Shown one piece after another: positions 35,235-44,715 of a stretch of DNA of 59,691 nucleotides (its first letter is position 1; every line of letters starts with the position of its first letter). The DNA is from JBCCEJ01 sp039030335 (lineage in GTDB: Bacteria; Pseudomonadota; Gammaproteobacteria; HK1). Made by a program: the position numbers and the translations under genes. The notes below the pieces were generated by a model. The model did no database searches. It was not told the origin of the DNA and saw nothing but the letters and a program-made list of their open reading frames with translations. The stretch lies in assembly GCA_039030335.1 (NCBI GenBank), contig JBCCEJ010000033.1, positions 1 through 59,691 of the forward strand, written 5' to 3'.

Positions 35235-36194
35235 TTACTGCAACCAGCTGTCGACCAGTTTGCCGTTCTTGGCGACCCAGCCTTTGGCGAAATCGGCCGG
35301 ATCCTGTTTTTCAACTACCAGCGCGTAGGTCATGGCCGATACGGTGTCGGTATCCAGCTTGACCTTGCCCAGCAGTTTGGCGGCGGCCGGATGGGCTTTC
35401 TCCAACGCGGCAGCGTAGTGCACGTGCAGATGTGCCAGGTCCCAGGCCACGGCGGCGTCGGACTTTTCGAGCCACTGCGGGTCGTCCGTAGGTTGAATGA
35501 CCTTCCACTTCGCCGAATCGTAGGCCGGTTCTTTCAGCACGACGAGCTCGTGCAGTGCAAACATATGGTGCGGCGTGTAGCAGAAGAACACGATGTTGGA
35601 CTTCTTCGCGACCGCATTGTCGACTTCAGCCAGCGCCAGCGTTTCGTCCATTTCTTTCAGGTTCATCGTCTCCGAATACCCGTAGGACTTGGCCCTGATT
35701 TTCTCGACGTTCGTCGATGCCCAACCAGCCGCGCCGATCCAGATTTCGCCTTTGCCATCACCGTCGGTGTCGAACTTGGCCGACATGTCGGGGTTGGTCA
35801 AATCGGACAGGTTGACGATTCCAGTGCGCTCCGCCGTGCCCTTCGTGACGCACATGCCCTGGAATGCCGGGATGCCGTTCGGATTCATCTTGACGGACTT
35901 CTTGCCCTTCACATAGGTCTCGTGAAGATTGACCTGGTTGGGCATCCAGACTTCCGGATGCACGTGCATCGCACCGGCGTCCATCGCTTCAAAGACGACC
36001 GGGTTGGTGCCGTTTTGAAGTTCGACTTCCAGGCCCAGGTTGTCCTCCATGACGACCTTCAGGACGTGCGCGGTCACGCGTACGGAAGGCCAGTTCGGAA
36101 CGCCGATAACCAGATCGGCGGCTTGCGCGACGCCCGAGACGGCCATTGAGGCCGCCAGCGTGGCGCCGGCAAGCGTGCTGTGTAGGGATTTCAT
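35235..36194 (-). CDS. proX: Glycine betaine-type ABC transporter substrate-binding protein (ProX family)
   Basis: A 319-residue periplasmic receptor. The signal peptide is MKSLHSTLAGATLAASMAVS with a cleavage at AQA-AD. The mature start DLVIGVPNWPSVRVTAHVLK split here with its Trp, DAGAMHVHPEVWMPNQ, GDGKGEIWIGAAGW and FFCYTPHHMFALHELV are characteristic of OpuAC/ProX-type type II binding proteins; several Trp residues could form the cation-pi cage for a quaternary amine. GGAG lies eight bases before ATG 36194. It is transcribed ahead of proV-proW but has its own terminator, which would allow high receptor expression relative to the permease. Confidence 0.92.
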   Translation of the reverse strand: MKSLHSTLAGATLAASMAVSGVAQAADLVIGVPNWPSVRVTAHVLKVVMEDNLGLEVELQNGTNPVVFEAMDAGAMHVHPEVWMPNQVNLHETYVKGKKSVKMNPNGIPAFQGMCVTKGTAERTGIVNLSDLTNPDMSAKFDTDGDGKGEIWIGAAGWASTNVEKIRAKSYGYSETMNLKEMDETLALAEVDNAVAKKSNIVFFCYTPHHMFALHELVVLKEPAYDSAKWKVIQPTDDPQWLEKSDAAVAWDLAHLHVHYAAALEKAHPAAAKLLGKVKLDTDTVSAMTYALVVEKQDPADFAKGWVAKNGKLVDSWLQ

Positions 36195-36641
36195 CGTCAC
36201 TTCTCCAAGGAAAAAATTTCAAGTTGCTTTTACGGCCCTGTGCTGGCCACGGCTGAAGTGCGTAATCAGCCATTTCCGCGCATGGGCTTGCGGCCGAATC
36301 GCGCACGTTCGCGACGCAGGCGCCCCGGGGTCTCGTACCTCTGCAGAGCCATGAGGATGGGTTCTACTGCGCGTGTACAGCCGCACCGTAACCGATGTCA
36401 AACGGCGCCAGCAAGGCGGGATTGGTCGTCCTCCGGGACGGGCGTGAGAACCGGAGTACGGCTGGCTTTCCAGCTGGCACCGCGCCAGTGGCGGTTATCG
36501 GTCTGGGCGCCTCCCACTCAGGGCTCATGCGGCACCTGAGTTCTGGCAGCTTTGGTAACGTTGAAAGAGCGCCGGACCAGCCCCGCGGACGCGTCGATAG
36601 TCCTGGCTCCTGGCCTGACCGGTAGAGTTTGCGGAGAATCG
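36195..36641. other. Region upstream of proX, no gene recognised
   Basis: 447 bases between the proX start and the methyltransferase stop on the same strand. It should carry the proX promoter near 36200-36300, where an A/T-rich patch (AAATTTTTTCC on the minus strand) occurs. No protein-like frame. Confidence 0.4.
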
Positions 36642-37448
36642 CTAGCTTTTTACCGCGACGAAGCGCGCTCCGCCGATCTTGCCCTGAGCGAATCCCGCCA
36701 GAATGCGGCCGTTCATCCCAGCGACAATGTCGAAGACTCGTTCGCTGAACGCAGTGCTCAGCTCGACACGGCGCGCGTTCAAGCTGGCGCAGATCTGCTC
36801 ATAGGCGGTTGCGAAGGTCTCGCTGAGGTCCAGGGTGGCAATGTCCTCGAAGCCCCGCGCAGCCAGGATATCGAGGTATTCCTGGTGGGTTGCGGCGCTT
36901 TTCGACAGCGCGGCTTCGAGAGCGATTTCCATCGCCTCGTCGATATCGTCGTCCAGTCGCAGCCAGTCCGTGAAGGCTACCTTGCCGCCCGGACACAATA
37001 CCCGCGCGCATTCGCCGAGCAGGGCGTGTTTGTCTGGTACGTGGCACCAGGCGTCCTGTCCGACGACGATGTCGAACACGCCAGCATCGAACGGCAGGCT
37101 CGTCGCGTCCGCCACCTCGAACCTGGTGAGAGCTTCGAGGCCGCGGCGTTCGGCCTGCTCGCGCGCGATGTCAATGCTGCTGGCGACCAGATCGATGCCA
37201 GTCACATGACAACCGAGGGATGCCGCCAGGCGACGGGCGGGACCACCGACGCCGCAGCCGATGTCCAGTACCTTGTGCTCCGCGTTGATGCCAGCGGCTG
37301 CCGCCAGCGCGTCTGTGGAGGCCGTGCCGCCGAGCGACAGGTATTCGTCGCTGTACATGGCCTGCATGATGGCCACGCCCGTCTGGTTGTAGTTGGTCTT
37401 GATCGCCTCGGCGATCGCGGTTGCGTGCATGGGGTCGGAAACAGACAT
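36642..37448 (-). CDS. SAM-dependent methyltransferase, SDMT-like
   Basis: A 268-residue class I methyltransferase. Motif I is VLDIGCGVGGPARRLAA near residue 62, then CHVTGIDLVASSIDIAREQA, DATSLPFDAGVFDIVVGQDA (with the W-C-H-V following), and LCPGGKVAFTDWL. The N-terminal NYNQTGVAIMQAMYSDEYLSLGG, quoted here only as its features (Tyr, Gly-Gly, Tyr-Leu), and the G-x-G-G-P-A-R core recall sarcosine/dimethylglycine and phosphoethanolamine N-methyltransferases. Lying beside a betaine-type transporter, a role in methylated-amine metabolism is tempting but unproven. I choose ATG 37448 with GGAGAA upstream; the frame is open further back without similarity. Confidence 0.83.
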   Translation of the reverse strand: MSVSDPMHATAIAEAIKTNYNQTGVAIMQAMYSDEYLSLGGTASTDALAAAAGINAEHKVLDIGCGVGGPARRLAASLGCHVTGIDLVASSIDIAREQAERRGLEALTRFEVADATSLPFDAGVFDIVVGQDAWCHVPDKHALLGECARVLCPGGKVAFTDWLRLDDDIDEAMEIALEAALSKSAATHQEYLDILAARGFEDIATLDLSETFATAYEQICASLNARRVELSTAFSERVFDIVAGMNGRILAGFAQGKIGGARFVAVKS

Positions 37449-37786
37449 CCTGGTGATTCTCCGGGGGGTGGGCGCGTTTGCGTCGGCCAGGCCCTGATGC
37501 GGTATCAGCGTTCTACGGCAACTGGCCGTGAGTGCTGCCCGGGTTTGCTGGTCGTGCGGTTCGGTTCCACGCGAATGAAAGTGCCTTGACGCCTCGGCAA
37601 GTACACCTTGCGCCTGAAAAGGCAGCACCGGCAAGCCGTCTTGAGGCCGCGCATTCACCGAACCGCCGATCGCCTCAACGTCGCTGCGCCGTCCGTGACG
37701 GAATCGAGTGCGCCGCCCGGAGCGCGGTGAGACTCCAGGTCACGCTGGCAGCGAGGCCGGGGTGGCGGGTGCTTCGAGGCGAACCG
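37449..37786. other. Intergenic region, no gene recognised
   Basis: 338 bases between the end of the exported four-gene operon and the methyltransferase start. No clear intrinsic terminator and no protein-like frame are seen. Confidence 0.4.
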
Positions 37787-40030
37787 CTAGCGCAGGGGTT
37801 CGACGCTCCAGCGCGTTACCGTCGGGGGCGGGAAGCCGGTCGCAAACTGCACTTCGAAGCGCACCTGCCGGTCCAGCCGTCGCGGAATACCAAGGCGTAT
37901 AGCCCCCCCAGGTACGCGCCACTCGGAAAGTCGGACCAGCGTGCCGTCGTTGACGTCTCGGGCAAAGTCCTGGCTGAACTCGCCGCGTTCGAACGTTTGT
38001 GGCGCGCCGTACTGGCGGCTCAGGAGTCGTTGCACGCGGGCGAATAACCGCCCGGCATTATCCGGATCGCCGACGTTGTCCAATGCGATGACGACAACGG
38101 ACTTGAGGACGCGCTCGCCGTCATGTTGCACGGCCAGTTGCTGCACCTGATCGAGGGAGTTGAAGAACTGCGTGCGGAATACGGTGAAGTCAGCCTGCTG
38201 ATTACCACCCCGAATTCCGGCGGCCGCGAGCCGCGCCTGCGCTTCGGCCAGTGCGATACCAGGTTTCAGATCGGCAAGGGTCAGCTCGCTCGGGAAGTCG
38301 CCTGCGGCGGCTGTCGCAGTGGCTTCAGAAAGCTGTTCCGCCCGGGCTTTGCGCGTCAGCGCGTTCGGTTTGTCCAGTGCGACTGACCAGAACAGGCCGA
38401 ACCGGTAACCGAGCGTGTGCCCGCCGTTCTCTGGTTCGCGATGGCTCAGCTCCCCATCCAGGCCGAAGCGGTGCGGGCCCGTCGTGTACCCGTACGCGGC
38501 ATTGAGCGACGTTGAACTGATGTCGCTGCTGTTGGCCGTGTGAGGGTCTTGCCAAAGCTGGCGCACGCTCATATCGATCGTGTGCGGTCCCCGCGCGAGA
38601 CTCATCGCGATGTCGCCGCCGAAATCTGTCTGGTTGCTGGTCTGACCGGTGTTGTGCCTGAACACGAGCCCTGGAGAGATTGAACCGCTGAAACCGTTGA
38701 AAGTGATGTTCCTGGTAGCGCTCAGGGTGGCCTGACGCGACACGCTGGTCGCGGAGTTGTTCGCGTTGTTCTCCACCGCCTGCAAGAAAAGCGAGGCGCG
38801 TACGTTCCAGTGCTCGCCGGCGGGGGCGCTCAGATTCAGTGTCGCCGACTGAGTGTCCGAGTCGGTTGTACGGTCGCGATTCTGGCTTCGCTGCACAAAC
38901 GCGTTCAGGCCGATGTTGAGGCCTTCGATCGGCGTGTATTCGAACGGCCCCGACAGATTGACGCCAACCACATCGGTGTCAGTCGGGTTGGTCGATTCGT
39001 GTTGATCGACGAAGCGCTGCGCGCGCGCGGTGAACGCAAGCCCATCCTCGAAGCGCCAGCCGCCGCGGAGCGAGAATGTCTCGCGGTTGGCAGGCACCGC
39101 CGCGCCGTTAGGCTGGTAGTTCTGTCCGTACCGCTCATACCGAAATGTGTAGGTCAGCGGGCGGGACTGGTCCCGGCCAGAGACCTGGGCCATGAATCCG
39201 TTATCGTTCTTGTTCGTGGTCGCGTTGGCACCGGTACCGGCCGGATCGCCTGCGAAGCGGGCTGCTTCGCCCTCGAATGTCAGTTTCTGTCCCCACCACA
39301 GGCGCTCGTGATGTCCGGCGAGGCTGAACACCTGCTGGCGTTGCCGGGCGGTGTTGGTCGCGATGTCCTTGTCACGCATGTTGTGCGTGAAGTTGGCTGA
39401 CAGGCTCGTGTCGGCCATATCGATGAGCCACGAGCCGCCCACGTACAGGTCGTCGTTGTAGTCGGTCGACGACGTGTACGCCTGCAGGCTGGAGCCGAAG
39501 AACATCTGAAATGAATGTCGTTCGGCCCGATCGCGGCGCCAGTACGGCTGCAGCTCGAACTGCGCGCCCTTCAACGAGCGCTGGATGGTCCGAAACGACT
39601 GGAAGCCGAAGAAGTCGCCAAGTTCCAGGCGATACGGAAGCTGGCCGCCGCCGTCTTCGCGCAGCAAGGTGGCCCGCTCGATCAACAGCCCGAAGTCTTC
39701 GCTGCGGTAGTCCGAATGGTTGTAGGCACCAACGAGCCGGCCTCGCCAGGTGTCGTAGGGCGACTGCGCGTACAGCCCGTTGAAGTTGAACTCATCGTAG
39801 AAGTGCGGCCCAAGGTCCGGGTGCGGACTGTTGGCCCTGATGCCCTCGACCCGATAGAAGTCCCAGCGAAGGGTGTTGCTGCCCTGGATCTCCCACGCCG
39901 GCAGAACATCGTATTCCGCGGGGATCTCCAGCGCCGACTGGGCCTGCGTGGGCGCGACGTACGCACTGCTGATGAGCACGGCGCCCGCGAACAGGTGCCC
40001 GCGTCGGTGCATGCAGGGATGGCGGGTCAT
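37787..40030 (-). CDS. Outer-membrane beta-barrel-like protein, fourth gene of an exported four-gene operon
   Basis: A 747-residue protein with a signal peptide (cleavage near TQA-QS, residue 31). From about residue 45 to 580 it shows the alternating amphipathic strands, frequent Gly/Asn/Asp turns and aromatic belts of an outer-membrane barrel (for example DTWRGRLVGAYNHSDYRSED, YGYTTGPHRFGLDGELSHRE, LGYRFGLFWSVAL). The last ~150 residues are different: charged helices (AEQLSEATATAAAG, LAEAQARLAAAGIRG, LFARVQRLLSRQYGAP) and strands, a likely periplasmic domain. The C-terminus (VEPLR) is not the usual barrel Phe, consistent with that. No family is recognised. The ATG overlaps the preceding stop by four bases, so it is coupled to the 177-residue protein. 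Confidence 0.8.
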   Translation of the reverse strand: MTRHPCMHRRGHLFAGAVLISSAYVAPTQAQSALEIPAEYDVLPAWEIQGSNTLRWDFYRVEGIRANSPHPDLGPHFYDEFNFNGLYAQSPYDTWRGRLVGAYNHSDYRSEDFGLLIERATLLREDGGGQLPYRLELGDFFGFQSFRTIQRSLKGAQFELQPYWRRDRAERHSFQMFFGSSLQAYTSSTDYNDDLYVGGSWLIDMADTSLSANFTHNMRDKDIATNTARQRQQVFSLAGHHERLWWGQKLTFEGEAARFAGDPAGTGANATTNKNDNGFMAQVSGRDQSRPLTYTFRYERYGQNYQPNGAAVPANRETFSLRGGWRFEDGLAFTARAQRFVDQHESTNPTDTDVVGVNLSGPFEYTPIEGLNIGLNAFVQRSQNRDRTTDSDTQSATLNLSAPAGEHWNVRASLFLQAVENNANNSATSVSRQATLSATRNITFNGFSGSISPGLVFRHNTGQTSNQTDFGGDIAMSLARGPHTIDMSVRQLWQDPHTANSSDISSTSLNAAYGYTTGPHRFGLDGELSHREPENGGHTLGYRFGLFWSVALDKPNALTRKARAEQLSEATATAAAGDFPSELTLADLKPGIALAEAQARLAAAGIRGGNQQADFTVFRTQFFNSLDQVQQLAVQHDGERVLKSVVVIALDNVGDPDNAGRLFARVQRLLSRQYGAPQTFERGEFSQDFARDVNDGTLVRLSEWRVPGGAIRLGIPRRLDRQVRFEVQFATGFPPPTVTRWSVEPLR

Positions 40031-40560
40031 TCCAGCAGCTCCGTCACGGTCAGGTAGAAGTCGTTCGTACCTTCGAGGCGTACGAACCCTGAGGTCGCAT
40101 CATTGAACTCGACCTGCGTGCGCACCGTCGCGACAACCGTGCTGATCAACTGCCGCTCGCCGTCTTCGCTGCTGCGCCGGCCCTGGGCGATGGTCTGCAC
40201 GCCCTGTATGGATAGCAACCGAAGTCGCGCATTGCGCGGCACATTGGTCGCGGTGGAATCCAGGAAGCGGCTTTTGTCGACGAAGTTCTCGGCCAGGATG
40301 CTGTTGATAAGCGGCGTATTCCACGCACCGATGAACTTCGTGATCGCATCGCGCGCAACGCGCGGGTCCACCGGCAGGATGCGGTCGACCGGGTCCACCT
40401 GGACACCCCCGAACTGGGCTACCTGCTGTGGTGTGCGGATGGCGTTGAAGCGTCGCATCTCGCGCGCCTCGGACACGTCCGCAAGCAGGGCAGCCGCGAC
40501 GCCGACCACACACGTCAACACGATGAGTCTTACGCCTGGCGCCATATCGCGAGTCTTCAT
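40027..40560 (-). CDS. Exported small protein of unknown function, third gene of the operon
   Basis: A 177-residue protein with an N-terminal hydrophobic signal (residues 9-30, cleavage near SEA-RE). The mature part has an NTF2-like rhythm: a helix VARDAITKFIGAWNTPLINS, then SILAENFVDKSRFLDS, and later paired strands ending in FVRLEGTNDFYLTVTELLE. This is only a structural guess. Its start overlaps the upstream stop by four bases (40557-40560) and its stop overlaps the next start by four bases (40027-40030), so it is made in step with its neighbours. Periplasmic location expected. Confidence 0.72.
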   Translation of the reverse strand: MKTRDMAPGVRLIVLTCVVGVAAALLADVSEAREMRRFNAIRTPQQVAQFGGVQVDPVDRILPVDPRVARDAITKFIGAWNTPLINSILAENFVDKSRFLDSTATNVPRNARLRLLSIQGVQTIAQGRRSSEDGERQLISTVVATVRTQVEFNDATSGFVRLEGTNDFYLTVTELLE

Positions 40561-41294
40561 ACTTGCACCACGCTCGTCACTTGCAGGTCGAACTCGTTCC
40601 CGCCCTTGGGGATGAGCGTTATCGTGATGGCGACCGTAAAGCCGTTGGTTGCGCGCACCGTGACCGTGATCGGGGTGTTGTTGAACATCGATGCCGTACC
40701 GGCCGGGCTCACCTGCGTGAACAGTCCCACCGAGGCATCCGGGAATGCTTCACCCTGCCCGGGATTTGCGCCGTTCGGCGGCGTCTGGACGATCAGTGCC
40801 GAGCCGGTCGAGCCGTCCGCTACGAGTACACAACTGCCGGTGTTCGGGTCGATGTCAAACGAGGCGAAGCGGAAGTTGGCCGGCGCCGTACCGCTCAGTT
40901 TCATCGATACGGTCGTGACGCAGTTGTCGAGCCCTTGTCCGCCGCCGGCCACCAGGCCGCCCTGCGACGCGGTGATGGTGTCCGACAGGCTCGTGAACTC
41001 CTGGCCATTGAAGTTGTTGACCGGTTGGCGCTGATTGGTCGGATTGTTGCCAGTGACCGCGACGACGCGGGCGACACGTACATCGACGAGGCGGCGCTTC
41101 AGCTGGCCGGCCCGCGGTCCGACCGTGTTTGGCACGATGCGAATCTGCGCACGCGCACCGCCGACGCGCACCTCGCCTTCTTCGATGTTCTCCTGCGCCC
41201 GCGCTACACCCGGATTGGTCGATAGCAGTGTGCCCAGCACCAGGCCGAGGGTGAACGTTCGCCAGACAGACACGCGCATCGCAGACTCAAGCAT
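40557..41294 (-). CDS. Exported beta-rich protein of unknown function, second gene of the operon
   Basis: A 245-residue protein with a signal peptide (TFTLGLVLGTLLSTNPG, cleavage at ARA-QE). The mature part is rich in Thr, Asn, Gly and Val, strand after strand (VRVGGARAQIRIVPNT, ARVVAVTGNNPTNQRQ, FTSLSDTITASQGGL, TITLIPKGGNEFDLQVTSVV), and has two cysteines that could form a disulfide. It may be a surface or periplasmic beta-sandwich. GAGG lies eight bases ahead of ATG 41294, which overlaps the end of the 1050-residue gene by eight bases; ATG 41279 is an alternative start. No family recognised. Confidence 0.74.
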   Translation of the reverse strand: MLESAMRVSVWRTFTLGLVLGTLLSTNPGVARAQENIEEGEVRVGGARAQIRIVPNTVGPRAGQLKRRLVDVRVARVVAVTGNNPTNQRQPVNNFNGQEFTSLSDTITASQGGLVAGGGQGLDNCVTTVSMKLSGTAPANFRFASFDIDPNTGSCVLVADGSTGSALIVQTPPNGANPGQGEAFPDASVGLFTQVSPAGTASMFNNTPITVTVRATNGFTVAITITLIPKGGNEFDLQVTSVVQV

Positions 41295-44200
41295 CGGGTG
41301 GCCTCGTTCCGACTTGCCTGACGACGTCTACCGACAGCGGCAATTCGCGTCCAACGAGTCGATCATCGTCGTTCAGGCGTAGCGTGTTGACGCAGATGCC
41401 GCGATTTCCCGACAGCGGCGAAACGTTGTTCTCGGCGTGGTCCAGCGTTCCAAAGGCGGGGTCCAGTTGCCACTTGCACCGGAAATCGAACGCCTCTTCG
41501 AACGGCAGATTGGAGATATTCAAAGCGACGACAACGGGCTGTCCGGGCGCTGCCCTCGGCGGCACCCGCAACGACATTACGAGGTCCGGCAGCGGCGTGC
41601 CGTCCAGGCCCACTTCCAGACGTCCGAGGGTCCGGCCATTGGCATTGACCACTTCTACCGCGTCGAGGACACCGGCCGAAACGGGCACCGAGGCGACAGA
41701 CTTGACACCTTCGTTGCGAAAGCCGCTTTCGACCGTGCGCGAACCGAGCAGGAAGCGGGCCTTGTAGCGCGACATGTCGGCCGGACCCAGTACGTCCAGG
41801 ACGTAGCGCTCGTCGCCACCCGCGCCAGAGCGCCGGAAGGTCAGGCGGTTCAGCGTCACCGCGACGTCGGCGACCGTGCTGTTGCCCTGAAAGATAATGC
41901 CGCGGTTGCGCGCGTCGATGTCATCGAACTTTGCAACCACGACGCCGCGCCCGGTCTGTTTGGAGCCGACGATGCCGCGTCCGCTGAGACTGCTGAATCC
42001 GACCTCTATCCCGTCTTTGACGGTCAGGGCCGGCAGGCCGATGACCTGAATGCGTGAGAACGACGATGGTACGTCCACTTCACGACGTTGCGATGTCCTG
42101 AACTGCAAGACGATCGGGGCCAGCTGAGTGGTTGGTGCCGGGGTAAACAGATCGAGCGCTTCGACACCGATATTGGTGTCTTTGAACGTGAAGCGCATGT
42201 CCTGGACTCGCAGGAGTGGGCGAATGGGCGCGAAGTTGAACGAGCCGATGCTGTTCGTGCCATCCATGATTCGCGCCGACACGGTCAATTCGCGGCCGAG
42301 ACTGGTGACACCGGTCGGCGTGAGGCTGTTGACAGCGCGCCGGCCGAGAAATGGCGTGCTCTTTTTGAAGTCGATGCTCTTGCCGGGACCGACGGCGCTC
42401 AGGGGCACGCCGTTCACGGCCCAGTCGACGGTCCAGTTACTCGTATCCAGAGGTCCGTCGACCGAAATCGTGAAGCGCGCGGTGCTGCCGGACGGCAGGT
42501 CGACGCCGCGCGAACCCGAAGGGAGCTTGCGCTCGGCACTGATTTCTCCCACCCGAATATCCGCGCTCCGAATGCGCTCCGCGACCTTGCCTCTGGCGTC
42601 GTTCACGAGGAACTCGACCTGTGTTCGGCCTGCCTTTTGTGGACGTACGAGGGCGACGCCGTCACTGCCGCTCAGCGTAAACGCACTGGCACCCGTCGCC
42701 AGCCGGGACCGGACTACACCGGGTGGAAAATTACGCATTTCACTGATCTTGCCGTCGGGCAGTTCGATACGCGCCAGCAGCGATACCCGGACCCGGGGCA
42801 GAAAGAACGACGAATTCCCGGCAGTGGCCGTTTCGGAGTCCTTGAACAGGCGCAGTTCCTGAGGTTCGCGGAGCGAGGTTTCGAACTCGGTGACCTTGCT
42901 CACATTGATCTGCACGCTGGTCGCCGGGCCCGGGCCTTCGACGATGCGCTGGTTGTTGCCGCCGCATTGCGGGTGCGCGCTCGTGCTCACCTGCCGCAGT
43001 CCCGGCGTAGCCCTGGCGCTCAGCGTGGCCTGCCCGGCTTCCCGGCCACTGACTCGCGAACCGCTCAACGTCGCGGCGTTCCCCTCCAGGGTCAACTTGG
43101 GAACGATGTTGATGCGTGGTTCCTGCACGACTGACGAACGCTGGTGGGTCGTGCAGCGGGTTTCGCCGTCGTCGGTGCGTTTGCAGACTTCGCACTCGCC
43201 GCGATACTCCAAACTGCCGGAAGCGGCCGCGGTGACGGAGCCGCGCTGCGGCAGACCGAGCAGTGCTTCGGTGACCCCGTCGGCGGCGAGGTCGTAACTG
43301 CGGCGGCCGGCGCTCGAGAGTCCGACACTGGTCGCGACTTCTTTTACGAGTTGCCGGGAGTCGCTGAATTTTACGCGCCCGCGGCTCGCATCGACGATCA
43401 GCTGTTCGCGCTGCTCCTCGAGTTCCCGCAAGGCCAGCTGCGCCTGCGTCAGATCTTTTCGAGGCTGTTCGAGCAGGTCGTCGAACTCGGCGAGCGCCTC
43501 GATGATCGCCGGCATGGGTGTTTGCGCTGCCTGGAGTGCGAGCTCGGCAGCCGCGAGCTGGTTTTCCGATGCAGCGAGCGCTTTGCGGGTCTCGGCGATC
43601 GCAGCCTCACGTCCGTCTTTGTTACCGAACAGCGACTCGTTCAACTGTTTCCTGGAATCTTCGCGAATCTGCTGGATGGCCTCGTCTATGTCAGCTGGAT
43701 CCTTCAGCAGGTCCTGCATTTTGGCGAACGTCTCGCTCGATTCTTCGAACTTCGCGGTCAACTTATCCGAGATGCGACCTTTGACTTCGTCGGCCACCTT
43801 GCCTTTCAGCGCTTCCAGCGGCTTCTCGACGATACCGACAACCTCGTCGGCGAGGCTCTTGGCGTTGCGCGGCAAATCTTTTAGCTGACTGAAGCTGTCG
43901 ACTACCAGCTTGCCGAGCGTACCGAGGGCGTTGCCGACCAGTGCTGCAGCATGACCGCGTAACTTGAGGCGGTGTTGTAGGACGAAATCATCGAGGGTGT
44001 TGAGCCGTCGCGGCGGGACGGTGTTGCGGCCGTTCACCGCGAGAAACAACCGGCGCGCGATCCGGATCGCGGTCTCGTTGTCGGTGGCTTCGCGATACTG
44101 TTTGATGAGCTGCGCCTGCTCGAAGATACTCGACTGCAGCTTCGACAGGTGATTGTCGATGCGACGGCGGTTGGCCTTGGCCCTGCCGACTTTCTGGCGG

Positions 44201-44439
44201 GCGTCGTCGATACTGCGCTTTACACGATCCTGAAGACCGCTGATGGTGCCGCGCGCGTTCTCGAGTACCGAGACATCGGTCGCGAGTTTGCGAACCTCGT
44301 TTCGTTGCGTACCGATCTCAGTAGACAGTGCGCTGATTCGGCGATTCAGCTGATCGACCTCGGAGGACTGGGCCAAGACCTGGCCGTGTCCTCCCGCCAG
44401 CGCCAAAGCGCACAACAACGCCTTGCTTTGCACTCGCAT
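41287..44439 (-). CDS. Large exported coiled-coil/beta-domain protein, first gene of the operon
   Basis: A 1050-residue protein. Residues 1-24 are a signal peptide (cleavage near VLA-QS). Residues 25-130 and about 225-370 are long charged coiled coils (EVDQLNRRISALSTEIGTQR; LAASENQLAAAELALQAAQ). A short cysteine cluster lies near 415-430 (GECEVCKRT ... RCTTH). From about 430 to the end it is a chain of beta-sandwich-like segments resembling bacterial Ig-like or invasin-type repeats (GRTQVEFLVNDARGKVAE, SGSTARFTISVDGPLDTSNW, PPRAAPGQPVVVALNISNL). A periplasmic or surface filament or tether fits this layout. There is no transmembrane anchor at the C-terminus and no recognised family. It leads an operon of four overlapping genes, all exported. 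Confidence 0.8.
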   Translation of the reverse strand: MRVQSKALLCALALAGGHGQVLAQSSEVDQLNRRISALSTEIGTQRNEVRKLATDVSVLENARGTISGLQDRVKRSIDDARQKVGRAKANRRRIDNHLSKLQSSIFEQAQLIKQYREATDNETAIRIARRLFLAVNGRNTVPPRRLNTLDDFVLQHRLKLRGHAAALVGNALGTLGKLVVDSFSQLKDLPRNAKSLADEVVGIVEKPLEALKGKVADEVKGRISDKLTAKFEESSETFAKMQDLLKDPADIDEAIQQIREDSRKQLNESLFGNKDGREAAIAETRKALAASENQLAAAELALQAAQTPMPAIIEALAEFDDLLEQPRKDLTQAQLALRELEEQREQLIVDASRGRVKFSDSRQLVKEVATSVGLSSAGRRSYDLAADGVTEALLGLPQRGSVTAAASGSLEYRGECEVCKRTDDGETRCTTHQRSSVVQEPRINIVPKLTLEGNAATLSGSRVSGREAGQATLSARATPGLRQVSTSAHPQCGGNNQRIVEGPGPATSVQINVSKVTEFETSLREPQELRLFKDSETATAGNSSFFLPRVRVSLLARIELPDGKISEMRNFPPGVVRSRLATGASAFTLSGSDGVALVRPQKAGRTQVEFLVNDARGKVAERIRSADIRVGEISAERKLPSGSRGVDLPSGSTARFTISVDGPLDTSNWTVDWAVNGVPLSAVGPGKSIDFKKSTPFLGRRAVNSLTPTGVTSLGRELTVSARIMDGTNSIGSFNFAPIRPLLRVQDMRFTFKDTNIGVEALDLFTPAPTTQLAPIVLQFRTSQRREVDVPSSFSRIQVIGLPALTVKDGIEVGFSSLSGRGIVGSKQTGRGVVVAKFDDIDARNRGIIFQGNSTVADVAVTLNRLTFRRSGAGGDERYVLDVLGPADMSRYKARFLLGSRTVESGFRNEGVKSVASVPVSAGVLDAVEVVNANGRTLGRLEVGLDGTPLPDLVMSLRVPPRAAPGQPVVVALNISNLPFEEAFDFRCKWQLDPAFGTLDHAENNVSPLSGNRGICVNTLRLNDDDRLVGRELPLSVDVVRQVGTRPPDA

Positions 44440-44715
44440 TACTTGCCCCTTTTTCGACGCGTCGTCGGCGTGCCAGCACGTCGCGAATACGTTCGATTGC
44501 CCGGCGATCTAAGCGTCACCGTCTGCTGGATTCTAGCGAACGGAAAATGGCTTTTCGATGGGGCCAATAACGCCGGGCAGTCAGGGTAAACCCCGGAGCT
44601 TTGTGGGGAGATTCCCGATGTCGTGCGAGGAGATGACTCAAATTGGGTAGCGCGGAGCGACTCCGCTGCGCCGCGCACGGCCGCGCGATGACCGTTATGC
44701 CCGGTCCGGCACTTG

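Noticed and set aside
42088..43134. Plus-strand frame of 348 codons opposite the 1050-residue exported protein
   Set aside because: Antisense shadow, basic low-quality composition; the minus frame has a signal peptide and coherent coiled-coil and beta domains.
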